The position numbers were made by a program, and so were the translations under genes. This document shows, in pieces, positions 36,001 through 45,942 of a stretch of 64,000 nt of DNA. The notes under the pieces are model-generated. The model saw only the letters and a program-made list of their open reading frames with translations, was not told where the DNA came from and searched no databases. Positions within the stretch are counted from its first letter, which is position 1. Each line of letters begins with the position of its first letter. The stretch is from JAKFWF01 sp963741505 (GTDB taxonomy: Bacteria; Pseudomonadota; Alphaproteobacteria; Rhizobiales; Hyphomicrobiaceae), in contig CAVUIJ010000017.1 of the NCBI GenBank assembly GCA_963741505.1, positions 62,001-126,000 of the forward strand. The letters run 5' to 3'.

Positions 36001-36030
36001 GCCCGCCTCATGTTCGCGCATGGGGCGGGC
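36001..36030 (+). terminator. Terminator hairpin after phaZ
   Basis: GCCCGCC-t-CATG and CATG-g-GGCGGGC around ttcgcg, followed by ttg, 28 bases after the phaZ stop. The rest of the gap to 36266 shows no gene. Confidence 0.7.
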
Positions 36031-36266
36031 TTGCCACACTGTCGCCGCACGGTGCGCGAGATTGCGCTTTGGCTATGGTACTGGTGGCAGCGGTATTGCT
36101 AAGAAACAACTGGTCGGCGCGCGTCGATTCTAGTCTCACTGCCGTGAGGCTCAGTCATAGAGACGGTGATCCGTCAATCGCTGTCTTGGTGGTTCAAGGT
36201 ACTCGAGTAGAGTTCCCCGCCGACTTCCAGAACTAATGTACGGACGATTTGGAACGAGGGCACTCA

Positions 36267-37011
36267 ATGCGGCCGTTTCGCGCTTCGGCGCCGTCATCGC
36301 AAAGACTTCGGGTGCACGGCCTGAACGACCCGGTGGAGATCCGGCGGCATCCCGCCGCCCGCCGCATGACGCTGCGTGTCAGCCGCACCAGCCGCTCGGT
36401 GATCGTGACGCTGCCGGTGGGCTGCGATCTCGCCCAGGCCGGAACGTTCCTGTCGAACTCATCTCGACTGGGTACGCGAGCGGCTGTGCAATCTGCCCGA
36501 GCACATTCCGTTCTGTGCCGGCTCGACGGTACCGCTGCGCGGCATCCCCCACGAGATTGTCGAGGTCGGACGGCAGCGCGGTCCGGTGGTGCAGATCTCG
36601 ATCACCGATAGCGGCGCGCCCGCTCTCCTGGCCTCCGGCGATCCCGATCACGTCGGGCGACGGCTGCGCGATTGGCTCGCGGTCGAGGCCCGTCGTGACC
36701 TCGTCAAACGAGTCGCGTGGCATGCCAACAACCTCGGACTGAAGGCCAGCCGCGTCACCGTGCGCGACCAGAAGAGCCGATGGGGCTCGTGCTCATCCAC
36801 CGGCGCGCTGTCGTTTTCCTGGCGGCTCGTGATGGCGCCGCCGCACGTGCTCGACTACGTAGCCGCCCACGAAGTCGCACACCTCGCGGAGATGAACCAC
36901 GGCCCACGCTTCTGGGCACTGGTCGCGCGCACCATGCCGCGGACCGAGGAAGCCAAGCGCTGGCTGCAGACGTTCGGCAGCGATCTGCACCGCTACGGCG
37001 ACGAGGATTGA
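36267..37011 (+). CDS. YgjP-type (DUF45, M48-like) metallopeptidase, frameshifted near 36459
   Basis: Restored length is 247 residues. The N-terminal part RRHPAARRMTLRVSR is separated from HLDWVRERLCNLPEHIPF by one extra base near 36459. The zinc motif is HEVAH in YVAAHEVAHLAEMNHGPRFW, and RWGSCSSTGALSFSWRL is the family hallmark before it. Members are small zinc peptidases of unsettled role, sometimes linked to protein quality control. ATG 36267 has GAGGG upstream. Confidence 0.85.
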
Positions 37012-37024
37012 GCCCTACGCTTTT

Positions 37025-39286
37025 TCAATTCGCCCGGCGGCCGAGTGACATCATGCCCTCGGGCAGGAAGCGCGGAAAGGAGTAGCCCTTGGGCTGCGAA
37101 GCGGCTGGCTCGCCCTGCGCCACCGCGGCGTCATTGGCTAGCGCCCGCGCCACGAAATCTCCATCGATCCGGTCGCGCGGCATGAGCGGTGCGGCCGCCC
37201 GTTGTGCGCCGGCCGGCGGCCGATAGTGATCGGTTGCTCTTGCCGAAGGTGCCCAAGACGTCGTTGACGGCAATGCCTGCGGCGGCGCGGTCTCGCGCGC
37301 ATTAGGCGGCGCCGGCGCCGCCGTTCCCGGCAGAGCGACGACGGCGCGGCTCTCGTGCGCCGTGGTCATGATCTGCCGCCAGATCGCGGCCGGCAGGCTG
37401 CCGCCGCGCACGTTGTTCATGCTGCGGCCCTGGTCATTGCCGACCCACACGCCGCAGGCTAGGTGCGCGGTGTAGCCGATGAACCAGGCGTCGCGGAAAT
37501 CCTGGGTCGTGCCGGTCTTGCCGGCGGCCGGATGCAGCATCAGACCGGCCAGCCGGCCGGTGCCCTTGACCATGGCGGCGTTGAGCATGTCGTTCATCGC
37601 CCCGACATGGGCCGGCGCGACGACGATTTCGGCCGCGGCCGGCGGGCGCGAATAGAGCACCCGGCCGGAGCCGATGCGCACACGCCTTATGATGTGCGGT
37701 TCGACACGGCGACCGCCGTTGGCGAACGCAGTATAGCCGCCGGTCATCTCGACCAGCGATACTTCCGACGTGCCGAGCGCCAGCGATGGTCCGCGATGCA
37801 GCTCCGACTTGATGCCGAGCCGGTGCGCGGCGGTGATCACCCGCTTGACGCCGACATCGTACTGCAGCCGCACCGCCACCGAGTTGATCGACTGCGCCAG
37901 TGCCTGCCGCACCGTGATCGCACCTCGGTAGAGGCCGTTGTCGTTGCGCGGGCTCCAGTTATCGATGGTGACGGGCAAGTCATAGACCGTGCTGTCCGGC
38001 GTCAACCCCGACTCGATTGCCGCCAGATAGACGAACGGCTTGAACGCCGAACCGGGCTGGCGGCGCGACTTGACGGCGCGATTGAACTGGCTGTCTGCGA
38101 ACGAGCGGCCGCCGACGAGTGCCGCGATGCCGCCTTCCATGTCGAGCATGACGACACTGGCCTGGCTCGCCTGTGCCGCCTCGCCCTCACGCTGCAGCGT
38201 CTGCTCGACGGCTGACTGGGCACGGCGCTGCAGGCGCGCGTCGATGGTGGTCTCGACGATGACCTCGGCGTGACCGTGACCGAGCAGCGGCGGCATCCGC
38301 TCCAGCACGAAGTCGATCGCATATTCGAGGCCACTGCCCTCCTTCGCCGGCTTGGCCGCGGCAAACTTGACGATGGCGCGGCTGGCGTCGGCCTCGATCG
38401 GCATATCGATGAGATTGGCGGCCAGCATCTTCTTCAGCACGGCGCGGCCACGCGTCCGGGCCGAACCGGGATTGGCCAGCGGCGAATACTTCGACGGCGC
38501 TTTCAGCAGACCGGCGATCACCGCCGCTTCGGCAAGTGTCAGCTTGCGCGCCGACTTGTCGAAGTAGCGCTGCGCCGCCGCCTCGATGCCATAGGCGCCG
38601 GCGCCGAAATAGACGCGATTGAGATAGAGTTCGAGGATGTCCTGCTTGCCGAGCCGCATCTCGAGCCAGATCGCCAGCGCGAGTTCCTCGAGCTTGCGGC
38701 TCAAGGTGCGCTCGGACGTCAGGAACAGATTCTTGGCGAGCTGCTGCGTCAGCGTCGAGCCGCCCTGGGCGTAGCGGCCGGCGCGGATATTGGCGAACAT
38801 GGCGCGGATAAGCCCGTACGGATCGAGGCCGCCGTGCTCGTAGAAGCGCCGGTCCTCGGTCGCAACCACGGCGTCGGTCACGTGACGCGGCAGCATGTCG
38901 AGCGGCATGTAGTCGTGTGCGGCGCCGCGCTCGGCCAAAACCGAGCCGTCGACGGCGAGAATGCGGATAATCGGCGCTCGTTCCTTGAGCCGCAGCGACA
39001 GCGGGTCCGGGAAGGTCATCGAGTAGTGCAGGAACAGCAGCCCGGCCGCAGCAGTGCCGACCAGACCGATCGCGAGCGGCGCCAAGAAGAACAGTCGGAA
39101 CTTCCATCGCCATCCGTAATATCGTGCCCGCCAATACCGGCCGTCCCGCGTACTGCCGAGCGCGCCCGCAATGCGTCGAATGCACCCCTGCCGGCGCGCA
39201 CGCATCCAATACCGCGATTTGTTGCGCCGCAACGGCCACATCGCTTTGCTGCACCCACCCCGGCCAAGGCCTGGGCTTCGAGGCAC
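37025..39286 (-). CDS. Bifunctional penicillin-binding protein 1
   Basis: About 750 residues. A short basic cytoplasmic tail and membrane anchor (about 64-87) precede the GT51 transglycosylase domain (ATEDRRFYEHGGLDPYG, GGSTLTQQLAKNLFL). The transpeptidase domain then shows SxxK in RQPGSAFKPFVYL, SxN in AQSINSVAV and KTG in AGKTGTTQDFRDAW. It polymerises and crosslinks peptidoglycan at the outer face of the inner membrane. The C-terminal 110 residues are Pro/Ala-rich. The start is uncertain: GTG at 39286 or ATG at 39241. Confidence 0.92.
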   Translation of the reverse strand: MPRSPGLGRGGCSKAMWPLRRNKSRYWMRARRQGCIRRIAGALGSTRDGRYWRARYYGWRWKFRLFFLAPLAIGLVGTAAAGLLFLHYSMTFPDPLSLRLKERAPIIRILAVDGSVLAERGAAHDYMPLDMLPRHVTDAVVATEDRRFYEHGGLDPYGLIRAMFANIRAGRYAQGGSTLTQQLAKNLFLTSERTLSRKLEELALAIWLEMRLGKQDILELYLNRVYFGAGAYGIEAAAQRYFDKSARKLTLAEAAVIAGLLKAPSKYSPLANPGSARTRGRAVLKKMLAANLIDMPIEADASRAIVKFAAAKPAKEGSGLEYAIDFVLERMPPLLGHGHAEVIVETTIDARLQRRAQSAVEQTLQREGEAAQASQASVVMLDMEGGIAALVGGRSFADSQFNRAVKSRRQPGSAFKPFVYLAAIESGLTPDSTVYDLPVTIDNWSPRNDNGLYRGAITVRQALAQSINSVAVRLQYDVGVKRVITAAHRLGIKSELHRGPSLALGTSEVSLVEMTGGYTAFANGGRRVEPHIIRRVRIGSGRVLYSRPPAAAEIVVAPAHVGAMNDMLNAAMVKGTGRLAGLMLHPAAGKTGTTQDFRDAWFIGYTAHLACGVWVGNDQGRSMNNVRGGSLPAAIWRQIMTTAHESRAVVALPGTAAPAPPNARETAPPQALPSTTSWAPSARATDHYRPPAGAQRAAAPLMPRDRIDGDFVARALANDAAVAQGEPAASQPKGYSFPRFLPEGMMSLGRRAN

Positions 39287-39374
39287 AGGCTGACATGAAG
39301 GCTAGCAGACGAGCGCTAAGGGCCGGTTAACCTCAAGGAACCATTACCGTGCGTGCGCGACTCCGCGTCGCGGC

Positions 39375-39692
39375 TCACAGGTGCTCGCGCGCGTCGCCAC
39401 CGAACATCGCCGATACCACGGCGATCAGCAGGCCGACCACGACCCGCGCCATCAGCGTAAAGAACATCAGCAGGATCGATGTGTCGTGCAGCGCAAAGCG
39501 CGCAAACAGCTCCATTTTCGGCCAGCCGCTGACCGAGACGATCCACTCCCGCACGCTGCTCGCGTACTTCAGCATATGGAGCAGCAGCTGCTCGTTGTAG
39601 ATGGCGCACAGGCCGAGCGCGGCCACGCCCAGCACCATCGAGAAGGCAACGTTGCCGAGCGAGAGGAAATAGCGGGTCGTGAACAGATGCAC
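39375..39692 (-). CDS. Small two-helix membrane protein
   Basis: 105 residues with hydrophobic segments at about 12-35 and 70-95 and a short polar middle. The GTG at 39692 is preceded by AGGA at 8 bases. It is divergent from the SMP-30 gene. The frame extends upstream to 40067 but that part lies antisense to SMP-30 and has no membrane or conserved character. Function unknown. Confidence 0.6.
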   Translation of the reverse strand: MHLFTTRYFLSLGNVAFSMVLGVAALGLCAIYNEQLLLHMLKYASSVREWIVSVSGWPKMELFARFALHDTSILLMFFTLMARVVVGLLIAVVSAMFGGDAREHL

Positions 39693-39870
39693 GGGGTCAA
39701 TCCTTTCGGCCAAGACCGTAGAGGTCGCAGGTTCAAGTTGCGCATAGCACGTTGCTGCCGCCAATTGAACCGGCAGAATACCATCTGCACCACCCATGCA
39801 TGGCCGAGACCGGCTGGAATTTGGTACGCTTGCTAAATCGATCTCCTCCACATAACAGGATTTGCCCCAC

Positions 39871-40803
39871 ATGCCGGCACCCACGCTCAGAATCGTCACC
39901 ACCGGCCTCGAGTTCCCCGAGGGGCCGATCGCGATGGCGGACGGCTCCGTCATCCTCGTCGAAATCCGCTCGGCCAAGCTGACCCGCGTGGCGCCGGACG
40001 GAGCCAAGACCACCGTCGCGCAGATGACCGGCGGCCCGAACGGCGCGGCACTCGGGCCTGATGGCAAGGTCTACGTCTGCAACAACGGTGGCTTCAGCTG
40101 GCATGTCGATCCCGAGCACGGGCTGCGTCCCACTGGCCAGGCGGCCGACTACTGCGGGGGACGCATCGAGCGCGTCGACATCGCCACCGGCCGGATCGAG
40201 ACGCTCTACACCGCCTGCGACGGCCAGCCGCTCAAGGGGCCGAACGACCTGGTGTTCGACGCGCACGGCGGCTTCTACTTCACCGACCTCGGCAAGACGC
40301 GGGCGCGCGAGATCGACCGCGGTGGTGTCTACTATGCCAAGGCCGACGGCAGTTTGATCAGGCAGATCGCGTTTCCGACCCTGACCGCCAATGGCTGCGC
40401 GCTGTCGCCGGACGGCGGCATCCTCTATTTCGTCGAGACCGAGTTGGCCAGACTGTGGGCGATGGACATCGTCGCGCCCGGCGAGGTGCGGCGCGAACCA
40501 TGGCCGAGCCCGCACGGCGGCCGTCTCGTCGCCCAGGTCGGCGGCGCCTTCCAGCGCTTCGACTCGATGGCGGTCGATTCGGCCGGCAACGCCTGCGTGG
40601 CGACCCTGATGAACGGCGGCATCACCGAGATCAGCCCGGACGGCCGCAACATCCGCCACGTTCCGCTGCCCGACCGCTACACCACCAACATCTGCTTCGG
40701 CGGTCCCGACATGCGAACCGCCTACGCGACACTATCGGGGCCGGGGCAACTGGTGTCGTTCCAGTGGGACCGGCCGGGGTTGCGGCTCAATTATCAGCAG
40801 TAG
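39871..40803 (+). CDS. SMP-30/gluconolactonase-like beta-propeller
   Basis: 310 residues. Starts LRIVTTGLEFPEGPIAMADG, the conserved entry strand with the metal-ligand Glu. Further propeller motifs are LKGPNDLVFDAHGGFYFTD (Asn and Asp ligands) and DSMAVDSAGNACVATLMNG. Such enzymes are Ca/Zn-dependent lactonases of sugar acids or related esters. The ATG at 39871 is chosen over an adjacent TTG at 39862 because AGGA is well placed. Its stop codon is part of the repeat at 40800. Confidence 0.88.
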   Translation: MPAPTLRIVTTGLEFPEGPIAMADGSVILVEIRSAKLTRVAPDGAKTTVAQMTGGPNGAALGPDGKVYVCNNGGFSWHVDPEHGLRPTGQAADYCGGRIERVDIATGRIETLYTACDGQPLKGPNDLVFDAHGGFYFTDLGKTRAREIDRGGVYYAKADGSLIRQIAFPTLTANGCALSPDGGILYFVETELARLWAMDIVAPGEVRREPWPSPHGGRLVAQVGGAFQRFDSMAVDSAGNACVATLMNGGITEISPDGRNIRHVPLPDRYTTNICFGGPDMRTAYATLSGPGQLVSFQWDRPGLRLNYQQ

Positions 40804-40891
40804 GTCGGGTAGAGCCCATTTGCGAGACCCGACAGCCGCGGGCGGTGATCGAAGTTGTCGGCTTACGCCAAGAGGGCTCTAGCCGACCTAC
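40800..40891. repeat. GTAGGTCGGG inverted repeat
   Basis: GTAGGTCGGGTAGAGCCC at 40800-40817 mirrors 40874-40891 with one mismatch, between convergent genes. The left arm supplies the SMP-30 stop codon. A half copy is at 19936. Confidence 0.7.
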
Positions 40892-40900
40892 GATTCGTCA

Positions 40901-41834
40901 TCACAACCGCCCCGCCGCGCGGCGTTGCTCGTAGGCCTTCAAGTGGATGTAGGCGATGCGGTGCAGGCTCGGATCGATGCCGAACTCCTCGGCCCTTGCC
41001 AGCATGAAGCCAATGATGTGATCGGCCTCGACTGGCCCCTTGCGCTCGATGTCGCGCAGCATCGAAGCCGTGTAGGTGCCCGTCGTATCCGCGAACAGCT
41101 TGTTGAAGGTGTCCATGAACGCTGCTGACGGCGGATAGCCGGCCTTGGTCGCAATCGCGGCATTGCGGGCAAACATGTCCTGCATCAACGCGATGCCGCC
41201 CGGCGCTCGCGCGATCTCGCCGACGTTCGACCGCATCAGCGTCGTCATCGCCGCGATCGAGGCCAGATGCACGAGCTTTTCCCACATCTGATGGGTGATG
41301 TCGGGCACGGCCTCGGCCACCACCGAGGTCTTGTCGAATGCCGCCTTCAAGGCGGCGACGCGGGGCGAGATGACGCCATCCTGCTCGCCGAAGGTGAAGA
41401 AGCGCCAATCGTTCAAGATGCTTGATCAGCCCGTCCGGCTGCAGCGTGATGCCGATCTTGGCGATGCCGCCGAGCACGCGCGCGCTCCCGAAGGCGGCAT
41501 TCAGCGTGTCCATATGCGAAAGGCCATTGAGCAGCGGGATCACCGCCGTGTGCGGCCCGACCGCCGGCCGGATCGAGGCAATGGCGCTGTCGAGATCATA
41601 GGCCTTGCAGGTCAACAGCACATAGTCGGCCGGCGCCTTGATCTCGCCCTCTCCGACCGTCGTAACCGGTAGCGCAAAATTGCCATAGGTGCTTTCGACC
41701 CGCAGGCCATCGGCCGCCAGCTGCTTGCGCCGGCCCTCGCGCACCAGGAACGTGACGTCCGCTGCCTTGGCCTCGACCAGCCGGCCGCCGAAATAACCGC
41801 CGATCGCGCCGGCGCCGAGACACAAGACTTTCAT
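40901..41834 (-). CDS. 2-dehydropantoate 2-reductase family protein (frameshifted near 41414)
   Basis: Restored length is 310 residues. N-terminal KVLCLGAGAIGGYFGGRL is the NADPH-binding site; LLTCKAYDLDSAI and VIPLLNGLSHMDTL follow. One extra base at about 41414 breaks the frame after GLIKHL, before NDWRFFTFGEQDG; the C-terminal domain (MWEKLVHLASIAAMTTLMR) continues to 40901. The family includes PanE of pantothenate synthesis and paralogues with other keto-acids, so panE is not assigned firmly. ATG 41834 has AGGGGAA upstream. Confidence 0.85.
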
Positions 41835-41858
41835 GTGCGTTTCCCCTGGATCCACGAA

Positions 41859-41882
41859 GGCCCCGGCGTCGACGCCGGGGCC
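41859..41882 (-). terminator. Perfect 24-bp palindrome downstream of trxA
   Basis: GGCCCCGGCGTCGACGCCGG.. forms an unbroken 12-base-pair dyad between trxA and the PanE-like gene. A second hairpin (GGTGCC/GGCACC) lies near 41934-41956. Either could end trxA transcription. Confidence 0.55.
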
Positions 41883-41968
41883 GGAATTCTGACGTTGCAG
41901 GTGCCAGACTGAAGCCGGGCACCCTACGTTCGCGGTGCCTGGCTCGGGCCTGGCACCGAAACCAAGGC

Positions 41969-42289
41969 TCAGATCGAGGCCTTGACCCAGTCCTCGAGCT
42001 TCTTCTTCTGCACCAGCGCGCCGACATTCTGGGCGGCGACCTTGCCGTCCTTGAAGATCATCAGCGTCGGCATTGCCTGGATGCGATACTTGGTCGTGAT
42101 CTCGGGGTTCTGGTCGACGTCGACCTTCACCACCTTGATCTTGCCTTTCATCTCGGCTGCGACCTGGTCGAGCGCCGGCGCCATCGCCTTGCACGGCCCG
42201 CACCATTCGGCGAAGAAGTCGACGAGCACCGGCTCGGCGGACTTCAGCACCTCGGCATCAAACGTCTTGTCGGAAACCTGATGGGTCAT
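41969..42289 (-). CDS. trxA: Thioredoxin
   Basis: 106 residues with the active site EWCGPCKAM at about residues 28-36 and the conserved cis-proline region QAMPTLMIFKDG. It is the general cytoplasmic protein-disulfide reductant, feeding ribonucleotide reductase and others. It lies downstream of addA on the same strand by 80 bases, the usual alphaproteobacterial order. Confidence 0.96.
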   Translation of the reverse strand: MTHQVSDKTFDAEVLKSAEPVLVDFFAEWCGPCKAMAPALDQVAAEMKGKIKVVKVDVDQNPEITTKYRIQAMPTLMIFKDGKVAAQNVGALVQKKKLEDWVKASI

Positions 42290-42371
42290 GCGCGCTCTCC
42301 TTGTCGAGCTCTAATGGCGGACGCGGATGGCGATCGCCTCGGTTCGTCGCGGGAACGTAGGGACGGCCCGG

Positions 42372-45300
42372 TCAACCGTCAAGGCGCTGGCTATCAAGTT
42401 GCCACAGCATTGCCGCATGCGCCTCAAGCATATCGTCGGGGATCGGCATAAGTCGCGCGCCATCGGTCCAAAGAATCGCGGCGCGAACCGGGAGATCATG
42501 ATAAATGCGAGACAGAACAAGGCGGTACGAGGCCATCTGATAAAGGTAGGCGGGTGGAATTCCGGCCTCCTCGGTCGGCGGCGGGCGATTGGTCTTGTAA
42601 TCGACGATCAGCACATCGTGATCGCGCCGTACCAGCCGGTCGATCTGGCCGCTGATGCGCAGTTTCGGACCCCTGCGCGAAGGATTTTCGATCTCGCCGA
42701 CGATTGGCACTTCCGCCTGGCTGTCCGGCCCGAACACCGCCGCGAAGGCTGGATCGCGCAGTACCGCCAGCGTTTCGAGGGCAATGCTCGCCTGCGTGCG
42801 AGCGCTCAAGCCACGAGCACGAAGTTGCAGGAACGCCGCCGCTGCCCTGTCCCAGCTCGCCGGCGGCAACGATGGCAGATGCTCCAGCAATGCATGGGTA
42901 AGGGTGCCGCGCAGGAAGCGGTCGCCGCCGGCGAGCGTCAGCGGCGACGGCGCGCCGACGTCGCCGACGCTCCGGCCAGGCCTCCTGCTCTCCTCGAGCT
43001 CGACCGGCTCGCCGGCGTCGTCGGTGTCGAGCGGCGCCAGCCGTGACGGTGCCAGCGGCATGACCAGGCTCGATTCGCGCGGCGCCGGTCGCTTGGTCCA
43101 CTCCGGCAGCGGCGCCCGGGCGATGATCTCGGCCGCCGCCTCGCGCGGGCTCTCGTGGCCTGCGTCCTGCGCCGCCTCGTAGCGCAGCACCGGCGTGCCG
43201 TCCGCTGCCCTAGCCTCGACCAGAACGTCGGCGAGCCCATTGGTGACGAAATCGTACCAGCAGCCGGCGGGGCGTTTGCGCGTTCCCTCGAAGCCGGCGA
43301 CGTAGAGCCGGTCGCGCGGCCGCGTCAGCGCGACGTAAAGCAGCCGCCGGTGCTCCTCCTCCTCGGCTTGTCTGGCGACCTCCTGGCCGGCGCCGATGCT
43401 TACGAGATTGGACGCGCCCTTGACCGGCCAGACATAGGGGTAGTCGATGCCGGACGGCAGATCGCCGCCATCGCCGATCGCGACCAGCTTGCCGCGCCCC
43501 GGCCTCGAAGGCTGCGTGCAGGTATCGGGCAAGAACACGATCGGCGCTTCCAGCCCTTTGGCGCCGTGCACCGTCATGACGCGGACTTCGTGCCGGGTCT
43601 GGTCCATGTCGCGCTTGATCTCGTGGATGCCGGCACGCAGCCAGGTCAGGAACCCCAGCATCGAGGGCGGCGACTGGTCGTCGTAGGCGATGGCGCGGTT
43701 GAGGAACTCGTCGATCGGATCGGCGGCGTCGGGTCCAAGCCGGCGCAGCAGTTTCGCTCGCGCGCCGTCGCTGTCGAGGATCTTGGCGAAGAACTCGAAC
43801 GGCGGTAGGTAGTCGGCCTCGGCCCGCCAGCGCTTCAGCGTCTCGGCCGCGGGCCGGAACCGCGCGTCCGACTTCGCCCGGTCGATAACGGCGCTCCAAA
43901 GCGAACCCTTGCGGGTCGGCGCGACCTGCATCAGGTCATCGTCGTCGAGGTCGAACAGCGGCGATTTCAGGATGGTCGCCAGCGCCAGATCGTCCTCGGG
44001 CAGAGTGAGGAAATCACCGAGCACCATCAGATCCTGCACCGCGATCTGGTCGGTGAGCCGCATCCGGTCGGCACCGGCAACGGAGATGCCGCGCGCCTTC
44101 AGCGCTGCCACCATGGCGCCCGCGAACGGCCGCCGGTTGCGCACCAGGATCAGGATGTCGCCAGGCGTGACCGGCCGGTCCTGCGACTTGAGCCGCTCGC
44201 CCTCGTCAAGCCAGATCCGGATGGTCTCAGCGATGCGGTTGGCGACGCGCACCGCCGGTGCCATCGCGACGTTGTCGCCGAGCGGCGACCACGGGTCGGA
44301 AGGTGCAACCTCGTGCGGTCGCTCGACCGGCCAAACTTCGATCAGGCCGGCCTGGCCCTGGCGCAAGCGCGATGTGGCGCAAGTTGGCGACACTCGACAC
44401 CACGCCGCGACCGCGCTGCGGATCGGCGAAGATGCGATCGACGGCTTCGAGCAGCGGCACCACGGCGCGGAACGACAGCTGCAGCGGCAGCCGGCGCCAG
44501 TCGATGCCGGCAGCCCTGCAGGTCGCGGCGAAGCGCTCGCCGGTGGCCGCGAACATCTTCGGCGCCGCGCCCTGGAAGCTGTAGATCGACTGCTTCTCGT
44601 CGCCGACCGCAAACAGCGTGCGCGGACCTTCCGCAGTGCCGGTGCCGACGAAGAATTCGGCCGCCAGCGCCTCGATGATCTGCCATTGCAGCGGGCTCGT
44701 ATCCTGCGCCTCGTCGACCAGGATGTGATCGAGGCCGCCGTCGAGCTTGAACAGCACCCAGGCGGTGGCTTGCGACGTCGACAGCAGGCTCGCGGTGCGG
44801 CGGATGAGATCGTCGAAGTCGAGCGCGGCGCGCTGCGCCTTGGCGGCGCTGAAGCGCTGCAGCACGTCGCTGGCGAGGCGGATCAGCGCCATCGTGGCAG
44901 CCAGCACGACCAGCGCGCGGCGCTTGACGTCGAGCTCGACGAAGCGCTGCGTCGCACGATCGATCATGGTGACGAGATCAGGATGGGCGGTGGCGAGCTT
45001 TTTCGTCATGAGGCTGGCGCGCGCCTCGCCATCGCCGGTGAGCAGCAACGCGGCCAGCGCGTCGATGCGTAGCCGCGACGCTGCGGCAGCAAGCACCGCC
45101 CGGCTGCGATCGGCGGCCTTGAGATCATTGGCGCTGCCACCCGAAAGCACATCACGCAGCCGTTCGAGATCGGCGTCCGGCACCAGCGCCGTCATCTGCG
45201 CCTCGATCCGCTCGCGGTCGTCGCCGGCCGCGAGCTTGAACTGGGCGCGGTAGATCTTCTCCGCCTCGGCGAACTCGGCGCCACTGCCGCGCAGATCGAG

Positions 45301-45942
45301 GTTCAGCATCTGCTCGAGCCACACCGGCTTGGCGATAGCGTCGGCAAGGATGTCCTCGAAGCCGTCGCCCGAAGCGAACGCGACGGCGGTTTCGAGCGCC
45401 TTGCCGAGCGGCGAAGACGGCGCGCGGGTCGCCGCCATCAGCATGCCTTCGATCGCCTCGTTGCGCAGCGTACGTGCCAGCTCGTCATCGAGGATACGAA
45501 AGCCCGGCGGCACGTTCGCCTCGAGCGGAAAGCGCTGCAGCAGCCGCTCGCAGAAGGCATGGATGGTCTGCACCTTGAGTCCGCCCGGCGTCTCGATCGC
45601 CGCTGCGAACAGCCGTCGCGCCCGCTCCTGCTCCTGGCGTGCGGGGGTGCGCCCGAGCAGCACCGCCAGCATCCTTTCGAGATCGCCAGCCGGCGCGGTT
45701 GCCCACTTCGACAGGTCGGCAAAGATGCGTTGCGACATCTCGGCGGCGGCCGCCTTGGTATAGGTCAGGCACATGATGCGCTCAGGCTTTGCACCCGCCA
45801 GCAGCAGGCGCAGCACCCGCATCTTCAGCACATGCGTCTTGCCGGCACCGGCGTTGGCCGAGACCCAGGCCGAGGCCAGCGGGTCGGACGCCAGGGCTTG
45901 TGCCCGCTCGGTATCGACGAGCAATCGTTTCGCGGTGGTCAT
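42372..45942 (-). CDS. addA: Double-strand break repair helicase-nuclease AddA (frameshifted near 44365)
   Basis: Restored length is 1189 residues. The UvrD-like motor begins SANAGAGKTHVLKMRVLRLL (Walker A), with DEAQDTSPLQW as motif II. After VANLRHIAL one extra base near 44365 breaks the frame; it resumes at RQGQAGLIEVWPVERPHEV. The later region has TVHGAKGLEAPIVFLPDT (motif V) and LYVALTRPRDRLYV (motif VI), and the C-terminal nuclease has VLIVDYKTNRPPP. With AddB it resects broken ends and loads RecA. Its ATG overlaps the addB stop (ATGA). Confidence 0.93.
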